This document shows positions 44,757-53,962 of a stretch of 64,000 nucleotides of DNA, piece after piece. This DNA comes from Rhizobium sp. BK313. GTDB lineage: Bacteria > Pseudomonadota > Alphaproteobacteria > Rhizobiales > Rhizobiaceae. The position numbers and the translations under genes are program-made. The notes beneath the pieces are model-generated. The model had not been told where the DNA came from. It was given only the letters and a program-made list of their open reading frames with translations, and did not search any database. The stretch is from contig NZ_JACHZQ010000001.1 in the NCBI RefSeq assembly GCF_014193655.1, forward strand, positions 1,674,001 to 1,738,000, in the 5' to 3' direction. The first letter of the stretch is position 1; each line of letters opens with the position of its first letter.

Positions 44757-46214
44757 ATGATCACATCGAAGAAAGAGCCGAATCCCGTCCTGCTGTGGTT
44801 TCGCAAGGATCTCCGCCTTGACGACAATCATGCCCTGCACGCCGCCGCGATATCCGGCCGGCCCGTCATTCCCATCTATATTCGTGAGCCGGAAGCGAAG
44901 AGTTGTGGGCCGCTCGGTGCAGCGCAAGAGTGGTGGCTGCATCATTCGCTGGCCGCGCTGCAGAAAGCTCTGGGCGCGCTCAATAGCCAGCTCATTCTTC
45001 GGCAAGGCGACGCGCAAACGGTGCTCGAAAAGCTTCTTGCGGAGACGGGCGCCGCGTCCATCGTCTGGAATCGGCGTTACGATCCGGCTGGCATAGCAGT
45101 CGACACCCAGGTCAAAAAGGCTCTTCACGACTGCGGTATCGAGGCTAGTAGCTTTGCCGGCCAGCTTCTGCACGAGCCGTCGCGTTTGCGCACCGGCACC
45201 GGCACGCCTTACAAAACCTACACGCCGTTCTGGCGCGCACTGGAGCTATCCGGCGAACCACCATGCCCGATCGAAGCGCCCGAAATGCTCGAAGCCCCCG
45301 AGCATTGGCCTGAATCGGACTCGCTCGCCTCCTGGTCGCTGCTGCCTAGCAAGCCGAACTGGGCATCCAATTTCCCGGATATGTGGACACCGGGTGAAGC
45401 CGGCGCGCGTGAGAAGCTGGAGAGCTTCCTCGACACGGCTCTCGAGAGCTATGCGGTCGATCGCGATTTTCCCGACAAGCCGGCAACCTCCCTACTTTCG
45501 CCACACCTGGCGCTCGGCGAAATCTCGCCTGCCCGCATGTGGCATGCCACGCAGGGGCTGGCCGGAAAGTTTCAGACGGACAATATCGTTCGCTTTCGCA
45601 AGGAGCTTGCCTGGCGAGAATTCTGCTATCACCAAATCTTCCAGTTCCCGAAACTCGGTTCCGACAACTGGAACGATCGCTATGATGATTTTCCGTGGCG
45701 CTCGGATGCAAAGCTGTTCGATAGCTGGCGGCGTGGTCAAACGGGCTATCCAATTGTCGATGCCGGCATGCGGCAGCTCTGGCAACACGGTTGGATGCAC
45801 AATCGCGTTCGCATGATCGTCGCCTCCTTCCTGATAAAAGACCTGCTGATCGATTGGCGCGTAGGCGAGGCCTGGTTTCGCGACACGCTAGTCGATGCCG
45901 ATCCGGCAAACAACGCCGCGAACTGGCAATGGGTGGCGGGCTCCGGCGCCGATGCCTCTCCGTTCTTCCGCATATTCAACCCGGTGCTGCAGGGGGAGAA
46001 ATTCGATCCGGACGGTGGCTATGTCCGGACATTCGTGCCGGAACTGGCTAACCTCGATAGCAGATATATCCATCGGCCGTTCGAGGCGCCCGACGATGTG
46101 CTAAAGCGTGCAGGCATAGTGCTTGGCAAAGACTATCCTCGGCCGATCGTCGACCACGCCATGGCGCGGCAGCGCGCACTCGATGCGTACGCATCGCTGA
46201 AAAACGAAGGATAG
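44757..46214 (+). CDS. phrB: Deoxyribodipyrimidine photolyase
   Basis: A 485-residue cryptochrome/photolyase-family enzyme that reverses UV-induced pyrimidine dimers using FAD and blue light. The N-terminal chromophore domain starts VLLWFRKDLRLDDNHALHAA. The FAD domain has WREFCYHQIFQFP, GQTGYPIVDAGMRQLWQHGW, MHNRVRMIVASFLIKDLLID, and the ADPANNAANWQWVAGSG and FNPVLQGEKFDPDG C-terminal signatures. Typical class I CPD photolyase. SDR follows convergently after 2 bases. Confidence 0.94.
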   Translation: MITSKKEPNPVLLWFRKDLRLDDNHALHAAAISGRPVIPIYIREPEAKSCGPLGAAQEWWLHHSLAALQKALGALNSQLILRQGDAQTVLEKLLAETGAASIVWNRRYDPAGIAVDTQVKKALHDCGIEASSFAGQLLHEPSRLRTGTGTPYKTYTPFWRALELSGEPPCPIEAPEMLEAPEHWPESDSLASWSLLPSKPNWASNFPDMWTPGEAGAREKLESFLDTALESYAVDRDFPDKPATSLLSPHLALGEISPARMWHATQGLAGKFQTDNIVRFRKELAWREFCYHQIFQFPKLGSDNWNDRYDDFPWRSDAKLFDSWRRGQTGYPIVDAGMRQLWQHGWMHNRVRMIVASFLIKDLLIDWRVGEAWFRDTLVDADPANNAANWQWVAGSGADASPFFRIFNPVLQGEKFDPDGGYVRTFVPELANLDSRYIHRPFEAPDDVLKRAGIVLGKDYPRPIVDHAMARQRALDAYASLKNEG

Positions 46215-46216
46215 CC

Positions 46217-47047
46217 TTACTCCGCCGGATGCGGAGTCGCTCGCGCGCCGACGGATTGGCGCTTGCGACCGCTGCCGAGAAAATATCTGATCACTCGGAA
46301 ATAGAGGCTATAAGGCAAGAATTTCAAAAGCTTTGCTCGATAGACCATACCCTTCGGGAAAGAGATATCGAAGGCCGGTGATTTCAATCCGGCGGCAATC
46401 GCATCGGCCGCCTGTTGTGCCGACACTATGTCCGGCATCTCGAACTTGTTTTCTGCCGTCAGTGGCGTGTCGACATATCCCGGGGTTACGAGCTGGATAT
46501 GGATGCCCATACGATCAAGCTCGAAGTTCAGGCTTTCGGCCATGTTGATAAGGGCAGCCTTGGTCGCGCCGTAAGCTGCGCTGCCGGGCAAGCCGCCATA
46601 ACCTGCCACCGATGATACGATGGCAATCTGGCCATATCCCCTGGCTCGCATCTCCCGGACCGCCGGAACGAGACAATTGACGACGCCATGAAGATTGACT
46701 GCAAAACTGCGCTCGAAGACCTCATGATTGAGGTCTTCGCCCCGCGCCGGCAAATAAATGCCGGCGTTCAGAACCGCCAAGGCAACGGGGCCGTGCTGAT
46801 ATTCGATCGCGGCAACGGTGTGCTCCATGTCCTTGGCATCGGTCACGTCTCCATCGAGAACGACTATGCTGCCGGTAAGCCCGCTTGCCTCCGATTGCAA
46901 CGCCAAGAGCTTGTCATGGCTGCGAGCTGTGACGGATACTTTGTACCCTTCCTCCGCCAGTTTCAGCGCGAGCGCGCGGCCGATCCCAGAACTGGCGCCG
47001 GTAATCCAAACGACTCCGTGTTCAGGACGTGCGATGAACGGGCTCAT
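46217..47047 (-). CDS. Short-chain dehydrogenase/reductase
   Basis: A 276-residue SDR with the cofactor motif TGASSGIG (residues 16-23), the NAG motif (VLNAGIY), Ser in IVSSVAGYGG and the catalytic YGATK (about residue 160). The C-terminal extension after SFPKGMVYRAKLL is typical of a membrane-associated SDR subgroup. The 2-base gap to phrB and opposite strand mean they are not cotranscribed. Substrate unknown. Confidence 0.88.
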   Translation of the reverse strand: MSPFIARPEHGVVWITGASSGIGRALALKLAEEGYKVSVTARSHDKLLALQSEASGLTGSIVVLDGDVTDAKDMEHTVAAIEYQHGPVALAVLNAGIYLPARGEDLNHEVFERSFAVNLHGVVNCLVPAVREMRARGYGQIAIVSSVAGYGGLPGSAAYGATKAALINMAESLNFELDRMGIHIQLVTPGYVDTPLTAENKFEMPDIVSAQQAADAIAAGLKSPAFDISFPKGMVYRAKLLKFLPYSLYFRVIRYFLGSGRKRQSVGARATPHPAE

Positions 47048-47342
47048 GGCTCTTCTCCTTGGCTGGCGACCGGCTACATCAAACGCTCAATCCCGGCCGT
47101 CCGTAGCATTTTAGAGATAGCGCATCATTGTGGCCGCTTTCGGCCAGTTTAGCGGTTCGATGCCGAAATCAACGTCACCAATCAGTGACTTCAACATCGC
47201 AGCAGTGCTTCGCCAAATAAACCCGACCAAGTCGAATTTTGCAGCTTGAACAAATAGCGGGGAACAGAATTTCTTGCCTGCGCAGCCTTGTGAAGGGAAA
47301 AGACCGTTCTTACAGTAGTCCTGAACAGAAGGCAGAGATTCC

Positions 47343-48383
47343 ATGACCGTCCACCCCTCCGTCCTAGAAGCGATCGGCAACACGCCACTGATCAAGCTCA
47401 AGGGTGCCTCCGAGGCGACGGGCTCGACCATTCTCGGCAAGGCGGAGTTCCTGAACCCCGGCCAGTCGGTCAAGGATCGCGCCGCGCTTTACATCATCCG
47501 CGATGCCGAAAAGAAAGGCCTGTTGAAACCCGGCGGCGTCATCGTCGAGGGGACCGCGGGCAATACCGGCATTGGCCTGACGGTGGTTGCCAAGGCGCTC
47601 GGCTACCGCACCGTCATCGTCATTCCGGAAACGCAGAGCCAAGAAAAGAAGGACGCGCTGAAGTTGCTTGGCGCTGAACTCGTCGAGGTGCCTGCGGTTC
47701 CCTATAAGAATCCGAACAACTACGTGAAGATTTCCGGCCGGCTTGCTGCGGAGCTGGCGAAGACCGAGCCGAACGGCGCGATCTGGGCGAACCAGTTCGA
47801 CAATGTCGCCAACCGTCAAGCGCATATCGAAACGACGGCCAAGGAGATCTGGCGCGATACCAACGGCAAGATCGACGGCTTCATCTGCTCGGTCGGCTCC
47901 GGCGGCACGCTGGCGGGCGTGGCCATGGGGCTGCATGCTTTCAACAAGGACATCAAGATCGGCATCGCCGATCCCGAAGGTGCCGCGCTTTATGAATTCT
48001 ACAAGAATGGCGAGTTGAAATCCTCCGGTTCTTCGATCACCGAGGGTATCGGCCAGGGGCGCGTGACGGCGAATCTGGAAGGCTTTACGCCCGACTTCGC
48101 CTATCAGATCACCGATGCGGAAGCCCTGCCCTATGTCTTCGATCTGGTCGAACACGAAGGGCTTTGCCTCGGCGGCTCGACGGCGATCAACATTGCCGGC
48201 GCCGTGCGCCTTGCCCGGGATCTTGGCCCTGGCCACACGATCGTGACCATCCTCTGCGACTATGGCAATCGCTATCAGTCCAAACTTTTCAATCCGGATT
48301 TCCTGAAGTCGAAGGGTCTGCCGCTGCCGGCTTATCTGACGGCGAATTCCGATATTCCTGTTCCTTACGAGAACCTAGCGTGA
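47343..48383 (+). CDS. cysK: Cysteine synthase A
   Basis: A 346-residue PLP enzyme that makes cysteine from O-acetylserine and sulfide. The PLP lysine lies in NPGQSVKDRAALYII (about residue 41), the phosphate loop in GTAGNTGIGL (about 73), and the Gly loop in SVGSGGTLAG (about 184). It is some 20 residues longer than E. coli CysK at the C-terminus. The editing protein follows after 4 bases, so they are coexpressed. Confidence 0.92.
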   Translation: MTVHPSVLEAIGNTPLIKLKGASEATGSTILGKAEFLNPGQSVKDRAALYIIRDAEKKGLLKPGGVIVEGTAGNTGIGLTVVAKALGYRTVIVIPETQSQEKKDALKLLGAELVEVPAVPYKNPNNYVKISGRLAAELAKTEPNGAIWANQFDNVANRQAHIETTAKEIWRDTNGKIDGFICSVGSGGTLAGVAMGLHAFNKDIKIGIADPEGAALYEFYKNGELKSSGSSITEGIGQGRVTANLEGFTPDFAYQITDAEALPYVFDLVEHEGLCLGGSTAINIAGAVRLARDLGPGHTIVTILCDYGNRYQSKLFNPDFLKSKGLPLPAYLTANSDIPVPYENLA

Positions 48384-48387
48384 TCTT

Positions 48388-49125
48388 ATGCCGGTGAATG
48401 CCCTCTACCGTGACGATTTCTATCTCTCGACCACCGAAGCTGTCGTAACCGCAATTCACGAGGATGGGGGCATAGAGCTCGATCAAACCTGTTTCTACGC
48501 GACCTCGGGCGGACAGCCAGGCGACACCGGTTTCTTCGAGCGGGCCGACGGTTCGAAAATCGTGCTTGGCCAGACCAAGCACGGGGCGACGAAGGATATC
48601 ATCGTCCATGTGCCGCTCGAAGGCGAAGCACTGGCTGCCGTCGGCGAAAAGCTGGTGCTGCACGTCGACTGGCCGCGCCGCTACAGACTGATGCGCATGC
48701 ACACGGCCTGCCACCTGCTCTCGGTCGTCTGCCAGTATCCGATCACGGGCGCGGCGGTCGGCGAGGATGAAAGTCGCGTCGATTTCGACATGAGCGAGAC
48801 GATCGACAAGGACGAGGTGACGGCAAAGATGATGGCGCTCGTCAAAGAGAACCATCCCGTCTTCGTCCAGTGGATCACGGATGATGAGCTTGCAGCCAAT
48901 CCGGGTATCGTGAAATCCAAGAATGTGCGCCCGCCGATTGGCCTCGGCCGCGTCAGTCTTGTCTGCATCGGCGACAACTCCGCCGTTGACAGCCAGCCCT
49001 GCGGCGGCACACATGTGTCGGAGACGCAGGAAGTCGGGGCAATCTACATCGCCAAAATCGAGAAGAAGGGCAAAGAGAACCGCCGCTTCCGTATCCGTTT
49101 CGGCACGCCCACCGACGAAGCTTGA
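48388..49125 (+). CDS. AlaX-type alanyl-tRNA editing protein
   Basis: A 245-residue freestanding editing domain that removes misacylated Ser or Gly from tRNA-Ala. The zinc site is present: HTACHLL (HxxxH, residues 102-106 approximately) and CGGTHVS (CxxxH) near 210. The N-terminal DQTCFYATSGGQPGDTG is the AlaRS editing-core signature. It follows cysK by 4 bases and is followed 53 bases later by sseA, which suggests a sulfur-amino-acid and tRNA-quality operon. Confidence 0.92.
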   Translation: MPVNALYRDDFYLSTTEAVVTAIHEDGGIELDQTCFYATSGGQPGDTGFFERADGSKIVLGQTKHGATKDIIVHVPLEGEALAAVGEKLVLHVDWPRRYRLMRMHTACHLLSVVCQYPITGAAVGEDESRVDFDMSETIDKDEVTAKMMALVKENHPVFVQWITDDELAANPGIVKSKNVRPPIGLGRVSLVCIGDNSAVDSQPCGGTHVSETQEVGAIYIAKIEKKGKENRRFRIRFGTPTDEA

Positions 49126-49178
49126 GCCGACGGTTCCTGGTATAAACAAGGCCCGATATAAATCAGGGAGAAATCATC

Positions 49179-50036
49179 ATGACAGCGGAGAAGAGCCGTT
49201 TCGTCGTATCCGCCGATTGGCTGCAGAACGAATTGGGCGCCAAGGATCTGCGCATCCTGGACGCGTCCTTCTATCTGCCGGCTCAGAAGCGCGATGCCGA
49301 TGCCGAATATGCCAGCGGCCACATTCCTGGCGCCATCCGCTTCGATCAGGACAAGATCGCCGATCATTCCACCAACCTGCCGCACATGGTGCCTTCGCCA
49401 GAATTTTTCGCGGCTGAGGTCGGCAAGCTTGGTATCAAGGAGACTGACCGGATCGTCGTGTATGACGGCCCCGGCGTCTTCGCATCGCCGCGCGTCTGGT
49501 GGCTGTTCCATGTCGTCATGGGCGCCCCGAACGTCTTCGTACTCGACGGCGGCCTGGACGGTTGGAAGGCGGAAGGACGGCCGCTGGAAACCGCCCTGCC
49601 CACATTCCCCTCCGTCACTTTCAAGCCGAATTTCAGTGCCGCCCGCATCGTCCCGTTCGACGAGATGCGCGAAATCGTCGACAGCAGCTCTCTGCAGATT
49701 GCCGATGCCCGCAGTGCCGGCCGCTTCGCCGCCACAGAGCCAGAGCCGCGCGAAGGCATGCGCTCCGGCCACATGCCGGGCGCGAAAAGCCTGCCGTCCG
49801 GCAGCTTTGCTGTAAACGGCAAGTTCAAATCCCTGCCGGAACTGCGCGAGACGATCGAGAAGTCCGGCATAGATCTCGAAAAGCCCGTGGTGACCACCTG
49901 CGGCTCCGGGATCACCGCCGCTATCATCACGCTGGCGCTGGAATCGCTCGGCCATGGCGCCAACCGGCTCTATGACGGCTCCTGGTCGGAATGGGGCAGC
50001 CGGCCGGATACCCGCATCGTCACTGGCAAAGACTGA
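49179..50036 (+). CDS. sseA: 3-mercaptopyruvate sulfurtransferase
   Basis: A 285-residue protein with two rhodanese domains. The first has LDASFYLPAQKRDADAEYAS and IPGAIRFDQD; the second carries the catalytic Cys in TTCGSGITAAI (about residue 238). CGSG(I/V) is typical of mercaptopyruvate sulfurtransferase rather than thiosulfate sulfurtransferase. It lies downstream of cysK and the editing protein. Confidence 0.92.
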   Translation: MTAEKSRFVVSADWLQNELGAKDLRILDASFYLPAQKRDADAEYASGHIPGAIRFDQDKIADHSTNLPHMVPSPEFFAAEVGKLGIKETDRIVVYDGPGVFASPRVWWLFHVVMGAPNVFVLDGGLDGWKAEGRPLETALPTFPSVTFKPNFSAARIVPFDEMREIVDSSSLQIADARSAGRFAATEPEPREGMRSGHMPGAKSLPSGSFAVNGKFKSLPELRETIEKSGIDLEKPVVTTCGSGITAAIITLALESLGHGANRLYDGSWSEWGSRPDTRIVTGKD

Positions 50037-50050
50037 GCGGCGCGGTCCCC

Positions 50051-50608
50051 GTGAAAACGCCATCGTCGCTCAAAGTCCATATTACCCGACTGGAAATGAC
50101 AGCGCCGCCAAAGGCGAGCCTGCCTGTGCCCGTCAACATCCAGACGGCAATCATGCGCTCGCCCGGCATCCCGCTGCCTTTCTACCGCTATCTTTATCGC
50201 CAGGTCGGCGCCCGCTGGCATTGGGTCGATCGGCTTCGCATGCATGACGAGGAGCTGACGGCAGTCCTGCACGACCAGCGCAACGACATCAGCGTGCTCT
50301 ATGTCAACGGCGCCCCGGCCGGCTTCTTCGAATATTTCCGTGAGGATGAGGAGACGATCGAGCTCAGCCATTTCGGCCTTATCGAGCACGCTCTCGGCCT
50401 CGGCATCGGCAAATGGTTCCTGTTGCAGGCGCTCTACGCCATGTGGACACTGAGCCCGCAACGCATCACCACGACCACCAACAATCTCGACCATCCGCGA
50501 GCGCTCCAGCTCTACCAGATGTTCGGCTTCTCCCCGGTGTCGACCGGCGAAGGTATTGTGCGGCCGCTGAGCGACAAGGAATTGCTGGAGTTGGCGAAGA
50601 AGAGCTAG
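50051..50608 (+). CDS. GNAT-family N-acetyltransferase
   Basis: A 185-residue GNAT protein. VLYVNGAPAGFFEYFREDEE and IELSHFGLIEHALGLGIGKW (acetyl-CoA loop, Q/RxxGxG/A-like), followed by TTNNLDHPRALQLYQMFGF, are family motifs. I take the GTG at 50051, which begins VKTPSSLKVHITRLEM, 14 bases after sseA. An ATG at 49991 overlaps sseA. Substrate unknown. Confidence 0.85.
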   Translation: MKTPSSLKVHITRLEMTAPPKASLPVPVNIQTAIMRSPGIPLPFYRYLYRQVGARWHWVDRLRMHDEELTAVLHDQRNDISVLYVNGAPAGFFEYFREDEETIELSHFGLIEHALGLGIGKWFLLQALYAMWTLSPQRITTTTNNLDHPRALQLYQMFGFSPVSTGEGIVRPLSDKELLELAKKS

Positions 50609-50826
50609 CCGCACGAATCCCAGCCACTAACCCAAGTGTGGAATCGCTCAAATTTTTCGGTCCCGCACCTTTGACCACGGCTGCTATCGGTCGATCCAAG
50701 GAACGTGCGGTATGTGCTAGAATGCGGCCCGAAGGCGGAATGCGACAGACGCACTGCGAGGGGCGGTGTGATCGAACCGGAATCCGCGCGACCGAGAGCC
50801 GACGTTGTGCAGGGGAGACGAGGACG

Positions 50827-51936
50827 ATGCCGACACCACAGCAACCCAGTCTAATAGTTCGACAGAAATCCCCACAGAACATCGAGTTTCCGTTTGCGTC
50901 GCTCTCCGATTGGCTGATCCCAACCGAGCTGTTCTTCGTGCGAAACCATTTCCAGTCGCCGGACCTCGATGCGCGAGACTGGAGATTGCGCGTTGGCGGG
51001 GCGGTGGAGCGGCCGATCGAACTTGACCTCGACAGCATCAAGGCGATGCGGAGCACGACTTTCACCGCCGTCGTCGAGTGCGCAGGGAACGGGCGCGTCT
51101 ACTATGTGCCGCCGAAGGAGGGGTTGCAGTGGCAGAACGGAGCCGTCGGCAATGCCGCGTGGACAGGTGTTCTTCTGCGCGAGATTTTGGAAATGGCGGG
51201 CGTTAAGCGAACCGCACGTGAGGTTCTGCTCGCAGGCGCCGACAGCGGCGTCGTCGACACGAACAAGAAAACGGCTTCTCCCGGCCCCATCGCTTTTGCG
51301 CGCAGTTTACCGCTTGAGAAGGCCATCGCTGACAGCACGATCCTTGCCTATTCGATGAACGAGGAGGCGTTGACGCGCGATCACGGCTACCCGCTACGCG
51401 CGGTCGTGGGTGGCTGGTTCGGCATGGCTTGGGTCAAGTGGATCACGCATATCACGGTTGTGGAGCAACCGTTCCTTGGCTACTGGCAGGCGCGCGACTA
51501 TTTCCGTTGGGAGCGCAGCCTCGGGGAACCTAGGCTGGTCCCCCTTGCGGAGATGGAGGTCAAAGCGCAGATCGCGCGTCCCGTACAAGGGGCGCATCTC
51601 ATCGCCGGCCAACCGTACCGGATTTTCGGAGCCGCCTGGAGCGGAGAGGCTGTTATCCGGCAGGTGCAGGTCTGCACCGGAGATGGCAGGGGCTGGCGCG
51701 AGGGAAGGCTCCTCGAAACAGAACGTCCCTTTGCATGGCGCTTGTGGGAGTACATGTGGACCCCTGAAGAAGTGGGGCGATATATACTGCGATGTCGCGC
51801 CATCGATGGGGCGGGGTGCGTGCAGCCCGACCTCCAGCGTTCCGACTGCGAGAGCTACGGGGCCAATTGGATCGTTCCGGTGGAGGTTACGGTCGTTCCC
51901 GAGCCACAGACGTACGAGGAGGAATTCGTGATCTAA
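50827..51936 (+). CDS. Sulfite oxidase-like molybdopterin enzyme
   Basis: A 369-residue molybdenum-cofactor enzyme of the sulfite oxidase family. The Mo-binding Cys is in VVECAGNGR (about residue 82), with WQNGAVGNAAWTGVLLREIL, YPLRAVVGGWFGMAWVKWIT (substrate/cofactor region), and a C-terminal Mo-co dimerisation domain. It has no signal peptide and no heme domain, so the location and electron acceptor are unclear. The ATG at 50827 has GGGGAG 8 bases upstream. Glycine codons here include many GGG, unlike the flanking genes, which hints at acquisition. Confidence 0.88.
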   Translation: MPTPQQPSLIVRQKSPQNIEFPFASLSDWLIPTELFFVRNHFQSPDLDARDWRLRVGGAVERPIELDLDSIKAMRSTTFTAVVECAGNGRVYYVPPKEGLQWQNGAVGNAAWTGVLLREILEMAGVKRTAREVLLAGADSGVVDTNKKTASPGPIAFARSLPLEKAIADSTILAYSMNEEALTRDHGYPLRAVVGGWFGMAWVKWITHITVVEQPFLGYWQARDYFRWERSLGEPRLVPLAEMEVKAQIARPVQGAHLIAGQPYRIFGAAWSGEAVIRQVQVCTGDGRGWREGRLLETERPFAWRLWEYMWTPEEVGRYILRCRAIDGAGCVQPDLQRSDCESYGANWIVPVEVTVVPEPQTYEEEFVI

Positions 51937-52129
51937 TCACCCGCATGGAGCGGAATGGTGGCTTGTGGCGCAAAGCCCTCATCGCCTTGCGGGAGATATC
52001 TTCAGACCAGAAAGTAATCTCGTCGGTTTGCAGAACAACGGGCATTCACGTGAATGGCTTGGCGATTCCACATTTGGGTGAGTGGCTGGCGCAGGAATCG
52101 GGTGGATTCTCCTGCCATCGCGGCGCATC

Positions 52130-52161
52130 ACATGACAAACCAAGAAGGAGATTTGTCATGT
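52130..52161 (+). promoter_or_regulatory. Hairpin presenting the Shine-Dalgarno and start codon of the DUF1203 gene
   Basis: ACATGACAAA (52130-52139) pairs perfectly with TTTGTCATGT (52152-52161). The 12-base loop holds AAGGAG, and the ATG start codon (52158-52160) is within the right arm. It would form in the mRNA and could limit translation. Confidence 0.7.
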
Positions 52162-52676
52162 CCGCCATTGCTTTTGCCGCCATGCCCACGTCCGATGCCC
52201 AAGCCCTCTGGAATTGCGGCGTGGATGCCTATGGTCACCGACCGGAGACAATGATCTCGGACGGTCCTGGCCATCCCTGCCGCCATTGCTTGCGAAATAT
52301 CGATGCGGGCGTAGAGCTTTTTGTCTTTGCCTACCGGCCGTTTCCGGAGTTGCAGCCCTATGCCGAGACGGGGCCGGTATTCCTGCATAAGGTACCTTGC
52401 GAACGTTATACGGCCAAGGAAGTCCTGCCGCCTGTACTGACGACGAGCCCGGATTTCATCGTGCGTGGTTACGCCGAAAATAACCGTATCGTCTACGGCA
52501 CCGGCGCGGTGACGCCGATCGGTGACATCAAGACCTACGCTGCCGAACTCTTGAGCCGCGAGGGCATCGCCTATGTGCATGTCCGCTCGGCACGCAACAA
52601 TTGCTACCAATGCCGGATCGACAAAGTCGATAAAAAAGAAGCGCCGGCATATGAGAATGCCAGCGCCTCCATATGA
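52158..52676 (+). CDS. DUF1203 domain protein
   Basis: A 172-residue protein of the DUF1203 family: PCRHCLRNIDAGVELFVFAYRPF near residue 40, GPVFLHKVPCERY and AYVHVRSARNNCYQCRIDK near the end. The family has conserved Cys in these positions; function is unknown. AAGGAG is 7 bases upstream of the ATG, inside a hairpin loop. A leftward terminator (52641-52666) overlaps its 3' end. Confidence 0.85.
   Translation: MSAIAFAAMPTSDAQALWNCGVDAYGHRPETMISDGPGHPCRHCLRNIDAGVELFVFAYRPFPELQPYAETGPVFLHKVPCERYTAKEVLPPVLTTSPDFIVRGYAENNRIVYGTGAVTPIGDIKTYAAELLSREGIAYVHVRSARNNCYQCRIDKVDKKEAPAYENASASI
52641..52666 (-). terminator. ald terminator, inside the end of the DUF1203 gene
   Basis: GCGCCGGCAT (52641-52650) pairs with ATGCCAGCGC (52657-52666) with one mismatch; TTCTTTTTTATC follows on the minus strand. 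It lies within the last codons of the convergent gene. Confidence 0.75.
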
Positions 52677-52692
52677 CTCAGCGCGATGGGAT

Positions 52693-53811
52693 TTACGCTA
52701 CGTTCAAGACGCTTTCCGGTGCAAAGGCTTCGTAGCCGAGGGCTTCGGCTACCGGCCTGTTGGTGACACGGCCCTTGTGGATGTTGAGGCCGTTGCGCAG
52801 GTGCTTGTCCTCAGCGATGGCGCGCAGGCCGCGGTCTGCGAGGGCGAGGCCGTGATAGATGGTGGCATTGTTCAGCGCTTGCGCCGAGGTAACCGGAACC
52901 GCACCCGGCATATTGGCGACGCAATAATGCACGATGCCGTCGACCTCATAGGTCGGCTCGGAATGGGTAGTTGCATGCGAGGTTTCGAAGCAGCCGCCCT
53001 GGTCGATGGCGACGTCGACGATGACGGCCCCCTTCTTCATGCCCGACAGCATTTCGCGTGTCACGAGCTTCGGGGCGGCAGCACCGGGGATCAACACCGC
53101 GCCGATGACGAGATCAGCGGCGAAAACCTCTTCTTCCAGCGCCTGGATGCTGGAATAGCGCGTATGGACACGGCCGTTGAAGATATCGTCCAACTGGCGC
53201 AGGCGCGGCAGCGAACGATCGAGAATGCTGACATCGGCGCCGAGGCCGGCCGCCATCTTGGCGGCATGCAGGCCGACGACGCCACCGCCGATGATCGCGA
53301 CTTTGGCCGGCAAGACGCCCGGTACGCCGCCAAGCAAGATGCCAAGACCGCCATTGGCCTTCTGCAGCGCGGTTGCGCCGGCCTGGATCGACAGGCGACC
53401 GGCGACTTCCGACATCGGTGCCAGCAGCGGCAGGCCGCCGCGCTCGTCGGTAACGGTTTCATAGGCGATGGCGGTGACGCCGGAGGCGATCAACCCCTTG
53501 GTCTGCTCCGGATCGGGCGCGAGATGCAGATAGGTGTAGAGAAGCTGGCCATCGCGCAGTTGCGCCCATTCGGAAGGCTGTGGCTCCTTGACCTTCACGA
53601 TCATGTCGCACTTTTCGAAGATGTCCTTCGCGCTGGCGGCGATCTTGGCACCGGCGGCGATATAGGCGTGATCATCAGCGCCGATGCCGGCTCCGGCCTT
53701 GGTCTCGACCCAGACCTCATGACCATGGGCGACATATTCACGGACGGATGCGGGCGTCAGACCGACGCGATATTCGTGATTCTTGATCTCTTTCGGGCAA
53801 CCAACGCGCAT
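52693..53811 (-). CDS. ald: Alanine dehydrogenase
   Basis: A 372-residue NAD-dependent enzyme interconverting L-alanine with pyruvate and ammonia. [20 protein letters not shown] is the N-terminal signature, followed by [10 protein letters not shown] (catalytic His), [21 protein letters not shown] (NAD-binding, about residues 168-188), and [20 protein letters not shown]. An Lrp-family regulator is transcribed in the opposite direction 151 bases away, the classic ald/aldR arrangement. In rhizobia it can act in ammonia or alanine release from bacteroids. Confidence 0.95.
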   Translation of the reverse strand: MRVGCPKEIKNHEYRVGLTPASVREYVAHGHEVWVETKAGAGIGADDHAYIAAGAKIAASAKDIFEKCDMIVKVKEPQPSEWAQLRDGQLLYTYLHLAPDPEQTKGLIASGVTAIAYETVTDERGGLPLLAPMSEVAGRLSIQAGATALQKANGGLGILLGGVPGVLPAKVAIIGGGVVGLHAAKMAAGLGADVSILDRSLPRLRQLDDIFNGRVHTRYSSIQALEEEVFAADLVIGAVLIPGAAAPKLVTREMLSGMKKGAVIVDVAIDQGGCFETSHATTHSEPTYEVDGIVHYCVANMPGAVPVTSAQALNNATIYHGLALADRGLRAIAEDKHLRNGLNIHKGRVTNRPVAEALGYEAFAPESVLNVA

Positions 53812-53904
53812 TTTGTTTCTCCCTGAATGCTTATTCGTTTTGCAACTGCTCCAGCAAGAATGAGACCACCTTCGCTTTGAAATGTCCTTGCAAAGACAAT
53901 TTGC

Positions 53905-53916
53905 AAATAGCTATTT
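53905..53916. promoter_or_regulatory. AT-rich palindrome between ald and the Lrp-type regulator
   Basis: AAATAGCTATTT is a perfect 12-base palindrome, flanked by TTTGCAAA-like and GCGCAAAAT sequences in an AT-rich stretch. It is a plausible Lrp-type operator for the divergent pair. Confidence 0.4.
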
Positions 53917-53962
53917 TTCGTGAATTATTGCGCAAAATAGGAATTTTTCGAAGGATCTTCGA

